Made by a program: the position numbers and the translations under genes. A model generated the notes under the pieces. The model saw only the letters and a list, made by a program, of their open reading frames with translations, did not search any database and was not told where the DNA came from. Below, in pieces: positions 8,701-17,210 of a stretch of 64,000 nt of DNA; positions within the stretch are counted from its first letter, which is position 1, and each line of letters opens with the position of its first letter. The stretch covers positions 240,687-304,686 of the forward strand of contig NZ_WUFT01000008.1 in NCBI RefSeq assembly GCF_010668805.1. The letters are read 5' to 3'. The stretch comes from Rhizobium phaseoli (lineage in GTDB: Bacteria > Pseudomonadota > Alphaproteobacteria > Rhizobiales > Rhizobiaceae).

Positions 8701-9348
8701 TTACCAGCCACCACCACCACCACCACCGCCGCCGTTTCGACCGCGGACTCTAAGAAGCGCGCGTGTAAGAGCAGCCTTCGCGGCGGCTCTACGACCACCT
8801 TCGGTACCGGCTTTCGCCGGCATCATACCGCTTCCTTTTAAAGCGCCCATACCGAGTCCTTTCAAAGCCTCTTCGCCAGCGCCACGAATGGCCTGCTCGG
8901 CTCGGTTGCTGAAACCACCTTCCCCATTCCCGAAACCTTCAAAAGCACCACGCGCGATGTCGGCCGTCCTCCCTGACGGCAACTTAAAAGCCAGGTCAGA
9001 GGCCAAACCTCCGGCGCGCTGCAGCGTTTCGGAGACATAAGGATGCTGTTCGTCGAAGGCTCTATCCATCCCGCGCTGATTAGCGAGTGCGTTATCATAC
9101 CGCTCTCCAAACGTTTCGCCCGGCAGGGGCGGAAACAAAAAATCGGGCAACAGTGGATCAGCAATGGGCGCCAGCAATGCAGCTGTCCCAGCGTCCATTT
9201 CGTCGAGATAGGGACCGACGACAGTACCGCGGCTGAAGGCGCGTAAGGCATTGTTAACCGAGAGGTCGCCGGACTGCCCCGCATAAGGGTCATTTCTGAG
9301 CTCGGCAACTCTCCTCGGCGGTACAACCGGTGCTCTGTTATCTGGCAT
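8701..9348 (-). CDS. Phage-cassette protein with poly-glycine C-terminus
   Basis: A 215-residue protein of unknown function. It starts at the ATG at 9348, seven bases after an AGGAG ribosome site, although the frame is open further upstream. It has a Pro-rich N-terminus (VVPPRRVAELRNDPYAGQ), an amphipathic Ala/Leu-rich middle with helical periodicity, and ends in a run of glycines and a tryptophan. The overall look (small residues, helices, Gly-rich tail) fits a virion internal or ejection protein, which would match its place between the truncated ejection-like gene and the tail fibre. It resembles nothing I can name. The upstream 200 bases appear to be a scar with no coherent coding frame. 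Confidence 0.6.
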   Translation of the reverse strand: MPDNRAPVVPPRRVAELRNDPYAGQSGDLSVNNALRAFSRGTVVGPYLDEMDAGTAALLAPIADPLLPDFLFPPLPGETFGERYDNALANQRGMDRAFDEQHPYVSETLQRAGGLASDLAFKLPSGRTADIARGAFEGFGNGEGGFSNRAEQAIRGAGEEALKGLGMGALKGSGMMPAKAGTEGGRRAAAKAALTRALLRVRGRNGGGGGGGGGW

Positions 9349-9551
9349 TATGATCTCCTGTGGGTGGTGATTGGGCTCGACAAGGCTTCCGAGCAGCAGC
9401 TTGGAAGTCTGCGTCAGTCTTCGGGTGCCGGAGCGAACCTGAGCCGCGCCCGGCTTCTCCACTCTTGCAAGGATTGAATCGCCACGGCGTGCGCCACGGT
9501 GGGACGTTTGCGATGGCAATGGCCTTCACAAGGGCCGAACGCGAAGGCCGT
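9349..9551. other. Non-coding scar inside the phage operon
   Basis: About 200 bases between the truncated ejection-like gene and the poly-glycine protein gene. Every frame encodes sequence without recognisable phage or domain character. The interruption of an otherwise gap-free late operon suggests a deletion or rearrangement. No inverted repeats or target-site duplications could be recognised. Confidence 0.4.
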
Positions 9552-10154
9552 TCATCGGAATTTGGATTGAAGGAATGGCCACTGTCCATTCGGCAGAAAA
9601 GGCCGACAACAACAGGTGGAGCCTAAATTGCGGGCTCTAGCGACCCTTGACAGCAAAAGGGCTCCGGCATTGTCATGGAACATTGCGCTGGCTACCGAAC
9701 AGCGACCCTTATCGGCTAGGCTCTGGTCGAGGCTTGCCTGATCGCGATCCCACTGGTTGTTGAAACCGGATTGCCAGTGATCGTTGACATATTTGTCGAC
9801 ATTGCCGGCGCTCAAATCGACGTTGGTGCCGAGTATGCCGGAGACCTTGCCGGTCTGATCATTGGCAAGCCTGGCAAGGCCGAGCTGCGTCTGCTGCGTC
9901 TGGTCATAGATCGCCTGGTTCTCGGGCGAGTACTTCTGATAGGCCGAATAGACCGGCAGCTGATACGTCTTGCCGTTCTGGTCGGTCATCGTGCTCTTGC
10001 CGGTGACCTTGTATTCCAGCGAACCATCCGGCGTGTACTGGTTGGTGTGGCTCAAGCCGGCATTGGCGATGGCGGTGTCGACGTTGGTGGCCGTCTGGGC
10101 CGCCGCGGTCTGGGTCGGATCAGGCGCCTTGGGGGCCTTCGGCGTGGAGACCAT
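9552..10154 (-). pseudogene. Truncated phage tail/ejection-like protein
   Basis: The first 150 residues look like a genuine podovirus virion protein: Pro/Ala-rich start, SLEYKVTGKSTMTDQNGKTYQLPVYSAYQKYSPENQAIYDQT, then a long helical region (SGFNNQWDRDQASLDQSLADKG). After LADKG, at about 9717, the sequence changes abruptly to Cys- and Arg-rich residues with no phage character until the stop at 9552. The normal protein would continue as a helix for many more residues, so the C-terminal part was probably lost in a rearrangement. Its start overlaps the end of the GNAT gene by 35 bases. The break point is inferred from composition. Confidence 0.65.
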
Positions 10155-10536
10155 AGGGAAAATCCTCCTTCATGATTGCGTAAAGCAGCGCGTCGCAGTC
10201 GCCGAAATAGGCTTGCTGGCGGCCTTCCAGCCGCGCTCCGAGTCTTGCGAGCATCGTCTGGGCGTCGATATTGTCGGCTCGTGTCCTTGCGGTTGCGCGG
10301 CGGCAGCCGAGCTGTTGCACGACATAGCGAAACACCGATCGCATCAGCGTCCGCGTCAGCCGGTCGGCGGCAAGCGAGATCTCGACGTCATGCGCGGTCC
10401 AGACGTTGAAGACGAAGCCGGCGATGATCCGGCCGCGGTCGACATGGGCGAGCGTGGTGTAAGGCGGGTGGAAGCCGACGCCGATCCGGCCGCCGACCCA
10501 GGCAGCGATTTCCCCGCGCGGTTCGGAGACGATCAA
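10120..10536 (-). CDS. GNAT-fold protein in phage late operon
   Basis: A 138-residue protein with the look of a GCN5-related N-acetyltransferase. It has beta strands around GFHPPYTTLAHV and GRIIAGFVFNVW, a helix TRTLMRSVFRYVVQQLGCRRATARTRADN matching the GNAT motif B region, then NIDAQTMLARLGARLEGRQQAYFGD. The classic acetyl-CoA loop (Q/RxxGxG/A) is not obvious, so it may not be catalytic. Such small GNAT proteins are recurrent in podovirus structural operons, where their role is unclear. It overlaps both neighbours by a few bases, supporting operon membership. Fold moderately sure, function unknown. Confidence 0.65.
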   Translation of the reverse strand: MIVSEPRGEIAAWVGGRIGVGFHPPYTTLAHVDRGRIIAGFVFNVWTAHDVEISLAADRLTRTLMRSVFRYVVQQLGCRRATARTRADNIDAQTMLARLGARLEGRQQAYFGDCDALLYAIMKEDFPYGLHAEGPQGA

Positions 10537-12357
10537 ATCGGCGCGCCTTTTTCATAAAGCACCGAACCGCCGACGACGGCCGCCTCGGAGACGGAGCCGG
10601 AGGAGCCGGAGATCAGCGCGCGGATCGTCGGCGCCAAGGCCGAACCGGCGCCACCGGCGGAGGCGAATTTGCGCACCAGCGACACGCCGGGGAATTTCGA
10701 CACGCCCCAGACCGCCGTTCCCCATTTCGCCGCTGCATTGTTTTCGACCGACGACAGCAGCGCCGTCGGTATCTTGGTCTGGTAATCCACCGAGATCCCG
10801 CCATACATCAGCGAGGAAACGCCGATCTGCGCCGTCACTCCGATCAGCTTCGAGAGCTTGGTCGAGAGCCCGTCGCCATAGCGGCTCCACGCGCCGACCA
10901 TCAGCGCGTCGATCGCCACGCCATTGTCGTTGGCGCCGACCTCGGCCTCATAGACGGTGCCGTCGCCGGCGCCGAAGAACAGCCGGTCTTGCCAGGTCGC
11001 CCAGCAGGAGGCCGGCATGCCGACGAAGCGGCACCAGGCGCCGGTTTCGGTGTTCATGACATATTGATAGGGGCCGAAGGAGGACGGCAGGTTGACGATC
11101 GCCATCTGCCTGGCCGGGAAGCTCGAAAGCTGCCATTCCTGCGATGTCGTGCCGGTCGCCGCCACCGTCTCGCGCCAGGTCGGGCCGATCCTGGCGGTAA
11201 TCGCCCCGAGGCTGGTGGCGCCGCGGTCGAGCTGCACCGCCTTGGTGATCGGCACGATGCCGTCGGTGGTCATGATCGCGAGATCCGCGCCGACCGAAAG
11301 CAGGCATCGATCGCTGCCGAGCGGCCGGCCGAGCTTGAAGGTGCCGATCAGGCCCCAGTTCGAAACGCTCGAGGGATCAGAGCCCTGGAAGACAATCACC
11401 TCGCCTTCCGAGGAGATCAGCACCAGGCATTGCTGCAGGCCGGTGGAAACCGGAATGGTCCAGACGTTGATCGCAACCAGCGTACCGCCATATTTCATGT
11501 TGCCGCCGACCGGCAGCACCGTGGCCGCACCGCTGACGGCGTCGGTGGCGAGATACCAGACATTGGTCGAATTCTTCTCGATGAACCACAGGCGCGAGCG
11601 ATAGGCGGTGACGGCGATCAGCAGCGAGGCGTCCGGTATGCCGGTGATCATCGTCGAGGCGACGTAAGGCGTGGCGACCGCGCCCTTTTCAAGCTGCGCA
11701 TTGGTGACCGTTCCCGTCACGGTGACGACAAGCGTGCCGGCCGCCGGCGTGAAGGTGAGCGACACCCGGTTGTTGACGCCGGTGCCGGTCAGCGTGCCGG
11801 AAAAGGCGCCCGACAGCGTAACCGAGCCGGTGCCGAAGAAGCTCAGCGTGTAGGGCGTGTTGCGGACGGCAACGTTCTGGGTGGCGAGCGCTGCGGTGCC
11901 CACCAGAAAATTATTGGTCCAGGAGGTGCCGTTGAAGAGCAGCGGTGTGTCCAGGCCATTGACGAGGCGCAGGAATTCCTGGCCGGCCGGGTTGGTATAT
12001 TGCTGCACCGACCAATGGGCGCTGGCCATGCCGGAGACGACGGGCGCACCGGCAGCCCCGCCCCACCGTCACGTCGAAGATCTTGTCGCCGGCGGCGGCA
12101 AACAGCCTGTTGCTGACGCCGGAATAGGGGATCACCGTCTGCACATCGGCGCCAAGGCCGCTTGAGAAGGCGAGGAAACCGTAGCGGGCGCGGACGCGGT
12201 TGGCCTCGGGAAAGAAATTGTCGAGCTGAAACGCCGCATCTTCAGGCATATCCGCCATCTCGACATCGGTTCGCCAGCCGCCGATCGGCGCGATCCAGTC
12301 TTTGCTCGGCGAAACGCGGCGGGTTCGGCCGTTTGCGGGGACAGGTCTGCGGGTCAT
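10533..12357 (-). pseudogene. Phage stabiliser/tail protein gene, frameshifted
   Basis: A long beta-rich virion protein (about 607 residues when repaired), most likely the head-completion/tail stabilisation protein downstream of the adaptor. The N-terminal part (WIAPIGGWRTDVEMADMPEDAAFQLDNFFPEANRVRARYGF) runs from the ATG at 12357. The C-terminal part is in another frame and contains VSNWGLIGTFKLGRPLGSDRC and WSRYGDGLSTKLSKLIG. The frames join at 12056-12064, where two runs of four C on the plus strand contain one base too many. Removing one restores a continuous protein. The start overlaps the stop of the adaptor gene by four bases, and the end overlaps the GNAT start. Confidence 0.78.
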
Positions 12358-13061
12358 GGATTTGCCCCCGTGATCGTGCCGGGCCAATAATTCTCGGGCG
12401 CCTGGCCCCTCGCCGGCAGCGAGAGGTCGATAGGGCTTGCGGCCCGGTCGGCGCCGATGGCGGCTTCCTTGGATCGCTCGAAACTGGCGATCTCCTCGCC
12501 GTAATCGAGGCCCTTGGCCCGCTTCCAGCGCCAGATCAGCGAGAGTTCGAGCAAGTCTTCGGGAAAACGGGCGGTATCGGTGTCGTTTGCCCAATTCGCC
12601 GCAGTGGTCGCGCCGCCATTCACCGCCACCCAGAAGCCGGAGATATAGGCATATTCCATCGTCTCGCCTGGAGCGTTCGGGTAGATGTCGAGCTTGCCGC
12701 CGGCCATGCGCCAGATCTGCGGCACCGGGCTGGAATTGAGGATCGTCTGGCGCTGCCAGGTCTGCGGCTCGACGGGGCCGTTGAGCTGCCAGAGGCGCGA
12801 GGCATTCCAGATCCTGGCATTGGCGGCGAAGCGGTTCCAGTCATCGGGCGGCTCGGCCGGCTCCGGATTTGCACCCGTGGTAACGAACTGCCGCCGCACC
12901 ATCAGCGCCGACCAGTCATGCTCGCGCACCAGGTCGCGGCCGGCGCGGGTGGAGAGGATGCGCAGCTGCATGATCTGCGGATCCGCCGAGGACATGACGG
13001 CCGTCGGCGGATCGAGGTCGATTTCCGCGCAGACGTTCTGAATGATGGTCAAGAGCGACAT
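12354..13061 (-). CDS. Phage head-tail adaptor-like protein
   Basis: A 235-residue protein beginning SLLTIIQNVCAEIDLDPPT, an N-terminal helix typical of gp6-like and tail-tubular adaptor proteins. It contains RAGRDLVREHDWSALMVRRQF and a beta-rich centre (IWRMAGGKLDIYPNAPGETMEYAYISGFWV), then an all-helical ending. This fits the ring adaptor connecting portal and tail. It precedes the frameshifted stabiliser gene with a four-base overlap and follows the coiled-coil protein by 29 bases. Intact and of normal size for the role. Confidence 0.72.
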   Translation of the reverse strand: MSLLTIIQNVCAEIDLDPPTAVMSSADPQIMQLRILSTRAGRDLVREHDWSALMVRRQFVTTGANPEPAEPPDDWNRFAANARIWNASRLWQLNGPVEPQTWQRQTILNSSPVPQIWRMAGGKLDIYPNAPGETMEYAYISGFWVAVNGGATTAANWANDTDTARFPEDLLELSLIWRWKRAKGLDYGEEIASFERSKEAAIGADRAASPIDLSLPARGQAPENYWPGTITGANP

Positions 13062-13090
13062 GCGCGGGATCTCCGGTTCGGACCAGCGGT

Positions 13091-13657
13091 TCAGGCGGCG
13101 GGGCGGCTGCGGGCCTTGCTGCCCTGGGCGTCGTTTTCGAGCGCCTCAAAGCGGGAGGCCATCTCCTTCATCTGCGCCTGCAGACGCGTCACCTCATCCT
13201 TCAGCCGCTCGTTTTCGGCGGCAAAGGCCGACGCCGCGCTGGAGTTTTCGGCGGTGGCGAGATAGGCCCGGGCGGCGGCGGTAAGCTCGTTGGCGCCCAT
13301 GCCGATCTTCTGCTTGGCGGTGTCGGAAAGGGCGGCGAGCTGCTCGACGGTGTAGATGTTGACCGCCTCCATTTCCTTGATCTGACTGGGCTTGAGATAA
13401 GGCCATTGCGTCAGCGGCGTGCCGGTCAGCTGCTCACGGGCCTCGGCGCCTTCCTTGAACCGCTTGTAGGCGTCGGAAAAGCGCTGTTTGTCGTTGTCGG
13501 TCACCTCGCGGTAGACCTCGGTATGCTTGTCGCCGGCGATGAAGATGCGGACGAATTCCTTATCGGCAAAGATCGGCCGGCCTTCCTTCTCGGTCAGAAA
13601 GGTCTGTTCGACCGGTTCGAGGCTGAAAGAGGCATAGATTCCGGTGTTGTCGGGCAT
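13091..13657 (-). CDS. Phage structural protein with C-terminal coiled coil
   Basis: A 188-residue protein of unknown precise role. The first 115 residues form a compact domain (ASFSLEPVEQTFLTEKEGRPIFADKEFVRIFIAGD, then VTDNDKQRFSDAYKRFKEG and LTGTPLTQWPYLKPSQIKEME). The rest is Ala/Glu/Lys-rich with heptad character (SAFAAENERLKDEVTRLQAQMKEMASRFEALE), a probable coiled coil. It lies between the repeat-rich structural gene and the adaptor. A 235-base gap containing a RIME-like element separates it from the gene upstream. It could be an assembly or scaffolding-type factor; no family name can be given. Confidence 0.6.
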   Translation of the reverse strand: MPDNTGIYASFSLEPVEQTFLTEKEGRPIFADKEFVRIFIAGDKHTEVYREVTDNDKQRFSDAYKRFKEGAEAREQLTGTPLTQWPYLKPSQIKEMEAVNIYTVEQLAALSDTAKQKIGMGANELTAAARAYLATAENSSAASAFAAENERLKDEVTRLQAQMKEMASRFEALENDAQGSKARSRPAA

Positions 13658-13725
13658 TTGCTGGTCTCGCTGTTGATGGCGGGGAGATGCGGGCGCCGGA
13701 GCGCCGCTGTGATGTCGTGCCGGTG

Positions 13726-13869
13726 GCTGCCCCTCACCCTAACCCTCTCCCCGCTCGCGGGGAGAGGGGACGTGCCCCGCCAGACGTTGGCGAGGGACGC
13801 CGAGGGAGCGGCATATCCCCTTCGCCTCGCGCGCGGGGAGAAGGTGGCGGCAGCCGGATGAGGGGCACG
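13726..13869. repeat. RIME-like palindromic element inside phage operon
   Basis: About 144 bases with nested hairpins: CCCTCTCCCCGCTCG/CGGGGAGAGGG at the left, and CCTTCGCC...GGAGAAGG at the right, bounded by complementary CCCCTCA and TGAGGGG ends. The same element occurs in the opposite orientation at 58441-58627 with a longer left hairpin. It is the RIME type of rhizobial intergenic mosaic element and lies between two phage structural genes. Confidence 0.75.
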
Positions 13870-13892
13870 CCAAACATAGAAAGATCGACGGC

Positions 13893-14678
13893 TTAGTTCA
13901 CCTTCGACAGATATGGCCGCATCAGCGTCGCTTCGAGCACGCCCGTCGCGGTGATGGTGATGCCTGTGCCGTTGGCCGTTGCATTGGCCGAGAGCGTGAT
14001 GCTCTGGACGACGCCGTTCGGGCTGTAGGTGATGCCCGAAATCGTCGTGCCGCCTGATATGCCGGTCCCGGCAACCGCCGCACCGATGAACGGACCGGAG
14101 CCGGCATTCAGACCGGCAATACCCCCCAGCAGGTTGGAGCCGTTGACCGTCGTCGCCGTGAACGTCTGGTTGGCGGCGGCAAAGTTGACGTTGGCGATGG
14201 CCTTGGTGGTGGCCGTGGCCGAGGCCGGGGCGCTTGCCTGGCCTGCGGTGGCGGTGGTTTCGGCAACGACGAGGGCCGCCGTTGCGGTCGCCACCTGCGA
14301 CGGCGCCTGGCCGTTGCGCTGCAGCCAGAGGTAATAGGTGCCGGCGGCAAGGGTGATGGCGCCGACCGGACCACCGGTCAGCGTCGGCGGCTGGGCGGCC
14401 CCGGAAAAGACGCCGCAGCGCTGGCCGACGACGGCCGCCGCCGTGGTCAGCAGCGAAGCGACATAATCCCGGGTCCACTGGAACCACTGGCCGGGCTAAA
14501 GGGTGGTCTGCGAGGCCAGCACCAGCTGGCAATAGACCCATTCGGATTCACGGTCCCCGCCGGCGATCGCGCCGAGGGAGAAGTTCGGCCCGGGAATACC
14601 GGAGCCGGAAACGATCGGGCCTTCGACGACGAACGGGTTCGCGCCAAGACGATCGGACTGGATTGTTGCGACCGACAT
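13893..14678 (-). pseudogene. Phage structural gene interrupted by an in-frame amber codon
   Basis: A 261-residue reading frame interrupted only by a TAG at 14496-14498 (codon 61). Before it is SEWVYCQLVLASQTTL, after it PGQWFQWTRDYVASLLTTAAA, and the frame then runs uninterrupted to the TAA at 13893. A single CAG-to-TAG change explains it. The product is Ala/Gly/Thr-rich with VNFAAANQTFTATTVNGSN and repeated GTGITITATG-like stretches, and lies directly after the coat gene, so a capsid decoration or head-fibre protein is likely. Readthrough or suppression cannot be excluded, but a nonsense mutation in a decaying prophage is simplest. Confidence 0.75.
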
Positions 14679-14702
14679 TTGCTTTGTTCCTTTCGTGGAC
14701 GA

Positions 14703-15677
14703 TCAGGCGAACAACACGCCCTGCAGGAAGGCGTTGTTCATGGTGAGGTTGCCGGCAAAGCCCATCAGCTGGACGAAGGCATCCTGGTTGGTGTTCATGC
14801 GCTCATCGCCGATCGGCGCCATGTCGCGGTCGCGGTGCGGGCGGTAGAACAGGTACTTGGTGTTCAGGAAGAACATCTGATTGAGCGGCGCACCGCCGCC
14901 GAAGCCGCCGTCGAAGATCACGTCGGCGCCCATGTATTGCAGCGACTGGAAGCCGGCCATGCCCTTGTCGGCCGAGGTGATGCGCTGGATCGCCTGCAGC
15001 GATTCCCAGTAGAGGCGGAAGAAGTTGTTGTCGGCGACGACGAGGTCGGGCGCGTCGGAGCCGCGCACGCAGGACATATAGAGCCGGTTCATATAGCTCT
15101 GGATGTTGGCATTGGTGGCGGCGGCACCACCATCGGCCGAGGCCGAGAATTTCTGGTTACGCCAGAAACCCCAGGTGGCGCGCGAAATGCCGCCGACGGT
15201 GCCCGAAGTCGGCGAGGTCGAGATCAGCAGCTGCAGGCCGCCGATCTGCCGGCCGCCATCGGCCGTGCCGTCGGAATAGCAGTCGAGCGCGATGTTGTTT
15301 TTCAAAGTGGTTTCGGCATTCTCGATGCGCTGCTCGAGCAGATCGAGGATCGCATCCTCGCCGGAGTTCTGCAGCTGTTCGAGGCCCGACATGGAGACGG
15401 CGACCGCGGCCTGCTTCAGGTCGTATTCGGCAGCGGTGATGACGTCGGAGGGCTGGACGTTGAGGATATCGTAGCCGGAATAGCGCTTGAAGGTACTATT
15501 CTCTTGATATTGCAGTTCCTGGACGATGGTCCGGCCGCCGGAGATCGGCTTCTTGCGGCCGCGGCTGTTGAGGCGGGTGAGAAGACCGTTGTTCTTCGTC
15601 ACGTCGTCGGCGACCGTGCCGCTGCGGTTGCGCAGCGTCGTGGTGACGATTTCAGAGAGGTTGGGCGAAATGGGCAT
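14703..15677 (-). CDS. Phage major coat protein
   Basis: A 324-residue protein placed right after the scaffold gene, as major capsid proteins are. It begins PISPNLSEIVTTTLRNRSG and has KPISGGRTIVQELQYQENSTFKRYSGYDILN, a long helix (LEQLQNSGEDAILDLLEQRIENAETTLKNNIALDCYSDG) and the C-terminal ADVIFDGGFGGGAPLNQMFFLNTKYLFYRPHRDRDM region with mixed beta character, consistent with an HK97-type fold of a podovirus coat protein. The frame is intact. The scaffold gene ends 32 bases upstream and the interrupted decoration-type gene starts 24 bases downstream. Assigned by position and architecture rather than by a specific motif. Confidence 0.78.
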   Translation of the reverse strand: MPISPNLSEIVTTTLRNRSGTVADDVTKNNGLLTRLNSRGRKKPISGGRTIVQELQYQENSTFKRYSGYDILNVQPSDVITAAEYDLKQAAVAVSMSGLEQLQNSGEDAILDLLEQRIENAETTLKNNIALDCYSDGTADGGRQIGGLQLLISTSPTSGTVGGISRATWGFWRNQKFSASADGGAAATNANIQSYMNRLYMSCVRGSDAPDLVVADNNFFRLYWESLQAIQRITSADKGMAGFQSLQYMGADVIFDGGFGGGAPLNQMFFLNTKYLFYRPHRDRDMAPIGDERMNTNQDAFVQLMGFAGNLTMNNAFLQGVLFA

Positions 15678-15709
15678 CGATCATTCCTTTGCTCAGAATT
15701 GGCCTTTGA

Positions 15710-16789
15710 TCAGACTTGGCCGCGCGAAAAACGCATGGCGTCGCGCAGCGAGTCTCGGATGGAGGTGGGCTGGCCTCTTGCCGCATCGCGGGTCGGGCCC
15801 GGTGCGGAAGAACCAGAGATGGATCGCGAGGCGCGGCGGGCTTGATCTGCCGCTGCTGCCCTCTGGGCTTGTTGTTGGTGGACGGGCGCCGGCGCAGTCT
15901 GGCTGATCAACTGCTGGCGAATGTCCGGGCGCATCCAGCATGCGGCGTCGTAGGCGTCCTGGAGCGACGTTGCCCGCCCTGCGTTGACGAGGGCGATCAT
16001 GTCGTCGAGAACGTCTTCGGCGTGCGCGTTTGCCGGATCGGAAAGGAAGGCATCGACTTGAGTTTCGGTGTCTCTTTTCCGCAAAACATGTTCGACCGTC
16101 GCCTCGACATTGAAAGATCGAGGCTGCGGTTGTGATCGGGCCTGCTGCGAATTGCGCTGCAGGATCTCTCCCGTCTGACCGTTGACCAGGGCGTGAAGGT
16201 TGACCCCGGCCATTCTGGCGACGTGAACGACGGTATTGACGGGATCGTGGATGAGCGCCTTCTCCCAATCGATCGCCCGGCGCATGACATCGGCATGGGT
16301 CATGCCGGCCTGGCGGACGATCGGGGTGAATTCCTCGAGCCCCTTGTAATCCTGCAGGACGCGGAAGCCGTTATCGACCTCCTGTTCGCGCTTGGCGATC
16401 GCCGCCTGCACTTCGTGGGGAAGGCTTGTGAACTGCGCCTTGGCTTCCGCCGACCAGCCGGGCGGAACCCGGTTGCCGATGGCTGCCGGCTGTTCGCTGC
16501 CCTGGCCGCGGCTCTGCAACGCCTGCTGGGCGAGCGCGGCATTTGCCGCAGGCGCCTGCCCTGCCCGCGCGGTGGCGGCGGCCTGTTCCTGCCCCTTGGC
16601 CAGGAAGCGGCCGTTTTCGCCGTCGCGCGGCTGGCCTGATATATCGCCCGGTCCATTGGCGTCGACGGTGTCGATCGCCGCTTTCAGGCTGTCGCGGATG
16701 CTGACGGGCCTATCGCTCAATGGCTTGTCGTCGAACGCACCAAAATCTTCGCTGCCGTTGCCGGCCTCGTTCAGGTCTTCCATATCCAT
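15710..16789 (-). CDS. Phage scaffold protein
   Basis: A 359-residue acidic, Ala/Gln-rich protein located between the portal-side genes and the coat gene, the classic scaffold position. It has a disordered acidic N-terminus (MEDLNEAGNGSEDFGAFDD), a helical core (EVQAAIAKREQEVDNGFRVLQDYKGLEEFTPIVRQAG, then MRRAIDWEKALIHDPVNTVVHVARMAGVN), a Gln-rich linker and a basic Ser/Arg-rich C-terminus suited to coat binding. The pentapeptide-like motif SIRDSL occurs near both ends (residues about 30 and 347). The ATG has AGGAAA about eight bases upstream. Function from position and composition. Confidence 0.75.
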   Translation of the reverse strand: MDMEDLNEAGNGSEDFGAFDDKPLSDRPVSIRDSLKAAIDTVDANGPGDISGQPRDGENGRFLAKGQEQAAATARAGQAPAANAALAQQALQSRGQGSEQPAAIGNRVPPGWSAEAKAQFTSLPHEVQAAIAKREQEVDNGFRVLQDYKGLEEFTPIVRQAGMTHADVMRRAIDWEKALIHDPVNTVVHVARMAGVNLHALVNGQTGEILQRNSQQARSQPQPRSFNVEATVEHVLRKRDTETQVDAFLSDPANAHAEDVLDDMIALVNAGRATSLQDAYDAACWMRPDIRQQLISQTAPAPVHQQQAQRAAAADQARRASRSISGSSAPGPTRDAARGQPTSIRDSLRDAMRFSRGQV

Positions 16790-16833
16790 TGGGAAATTTC
16801 CTATGTCGGGGATTGATGCCCGTTAGAGCTTTT

Positions 16834-16882
16834 ATGCATGTCGTTATCCCGGAACCGCTACACACTTCCGGGCGACATGCAT
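16834..16882. repeat. Long palindromic hairpin of rhizobial repeat type
   Basis: A near-perfect two-stage palindrome: ATGCATGTCG (16834-16843) pairs with CGACATGCAT (16873-16882), and CCCGGAA (16848-16854) pairs with TTCCGGG (16866-16872), with an 11-base loop. It begins at the stop of the 103-residue gene and lies before the scaffold gene. Its look is of a dispersed extragenic palindrome; it could also slow transcription between portal-side and capsid genes. Confidence 0.7.
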
Positions 16883-17193
16883 TAGGCGTTGTATTCGGCG
16901 TGCACGCGCCGCAGTTCGTTGCGGATCGCCGTTCGATCCGTCTTCGGCTTCTCGATCGGCTGCGGCTTTTCATTGCCGATCTCGATCACCCCGGCTGCCC
17001 GGTAGGCCGAGCGCAGCCTGGCCTTCGAGGTGTAATGCCGTCCGTCATGCATTGAGCGGATATCGATGCTGTCGCTGACGAAACGCGGTGCCGGCAGATC
17101 CGACTCCGCCGGATTTTGCGCCGGCAGACAATCGTGCGGCCATTGATCGAGCTGGTGCCAGCCGCCGCAGACGCGGCAATAGCGTTCTCTCAT
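16882..17193 (-). CDS. Small Cys-rich phage protein
   Basis: A 103-residue protein with CRVCGGWHQLDQWPHDC at residues 6-22, four Cys/His positions arranged like a small zinc-binding knuckle. A middle block contains APRFVSDSIDIRSMHDGRHYTSKARLRSAYRAAGVIEIGNE, and the tail is charged (KTDRTAIRNELRRVHAEYNA). This SDxxx...YTSKSxLRxxYKxxG pattern recurs in small proteins between portal and scaffold genes of podoviruses. It overlaps nothing and starts 17 bases after the portal stop. Role unknown, probably in assembly. Confidence 0.65.
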   Translation of the reverse strand: MRERYCRVCGGWHQLDQWPHDCLPAQNPAESDLPAPRFVSDSIDIRSMHDGRHYTSKARLRSAYRAAGVIEIGNEKPQPIEKPKTDRTAIRNELRRVHAEYNA

Positions 17194-17210
17194 GCTGTTG
17201 CTCCCGAGGC

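Noticed and set aside
10989..12116. Long plus-strand frame opposite the phage stabiliser gene
   Set aside because: Arg/Gly/Ala-rich shadow of the minus-strand gene; no domain, no ribosome site, and it runs against the operon direction.
12162..13265. Long plus-strand frame of 367 codons
   Set aside because: Opposite-strand shadow of adaptor and coiled-coil genes in GC-rich DNA.
13594..14541. 315-codon minus-strand frame overlapping the amber-interrupted gene
   Set aside because: Encodes Arg/His-rich low-complexity sequence in the wrong frame; the interrupted frame keeps phage-like composition.
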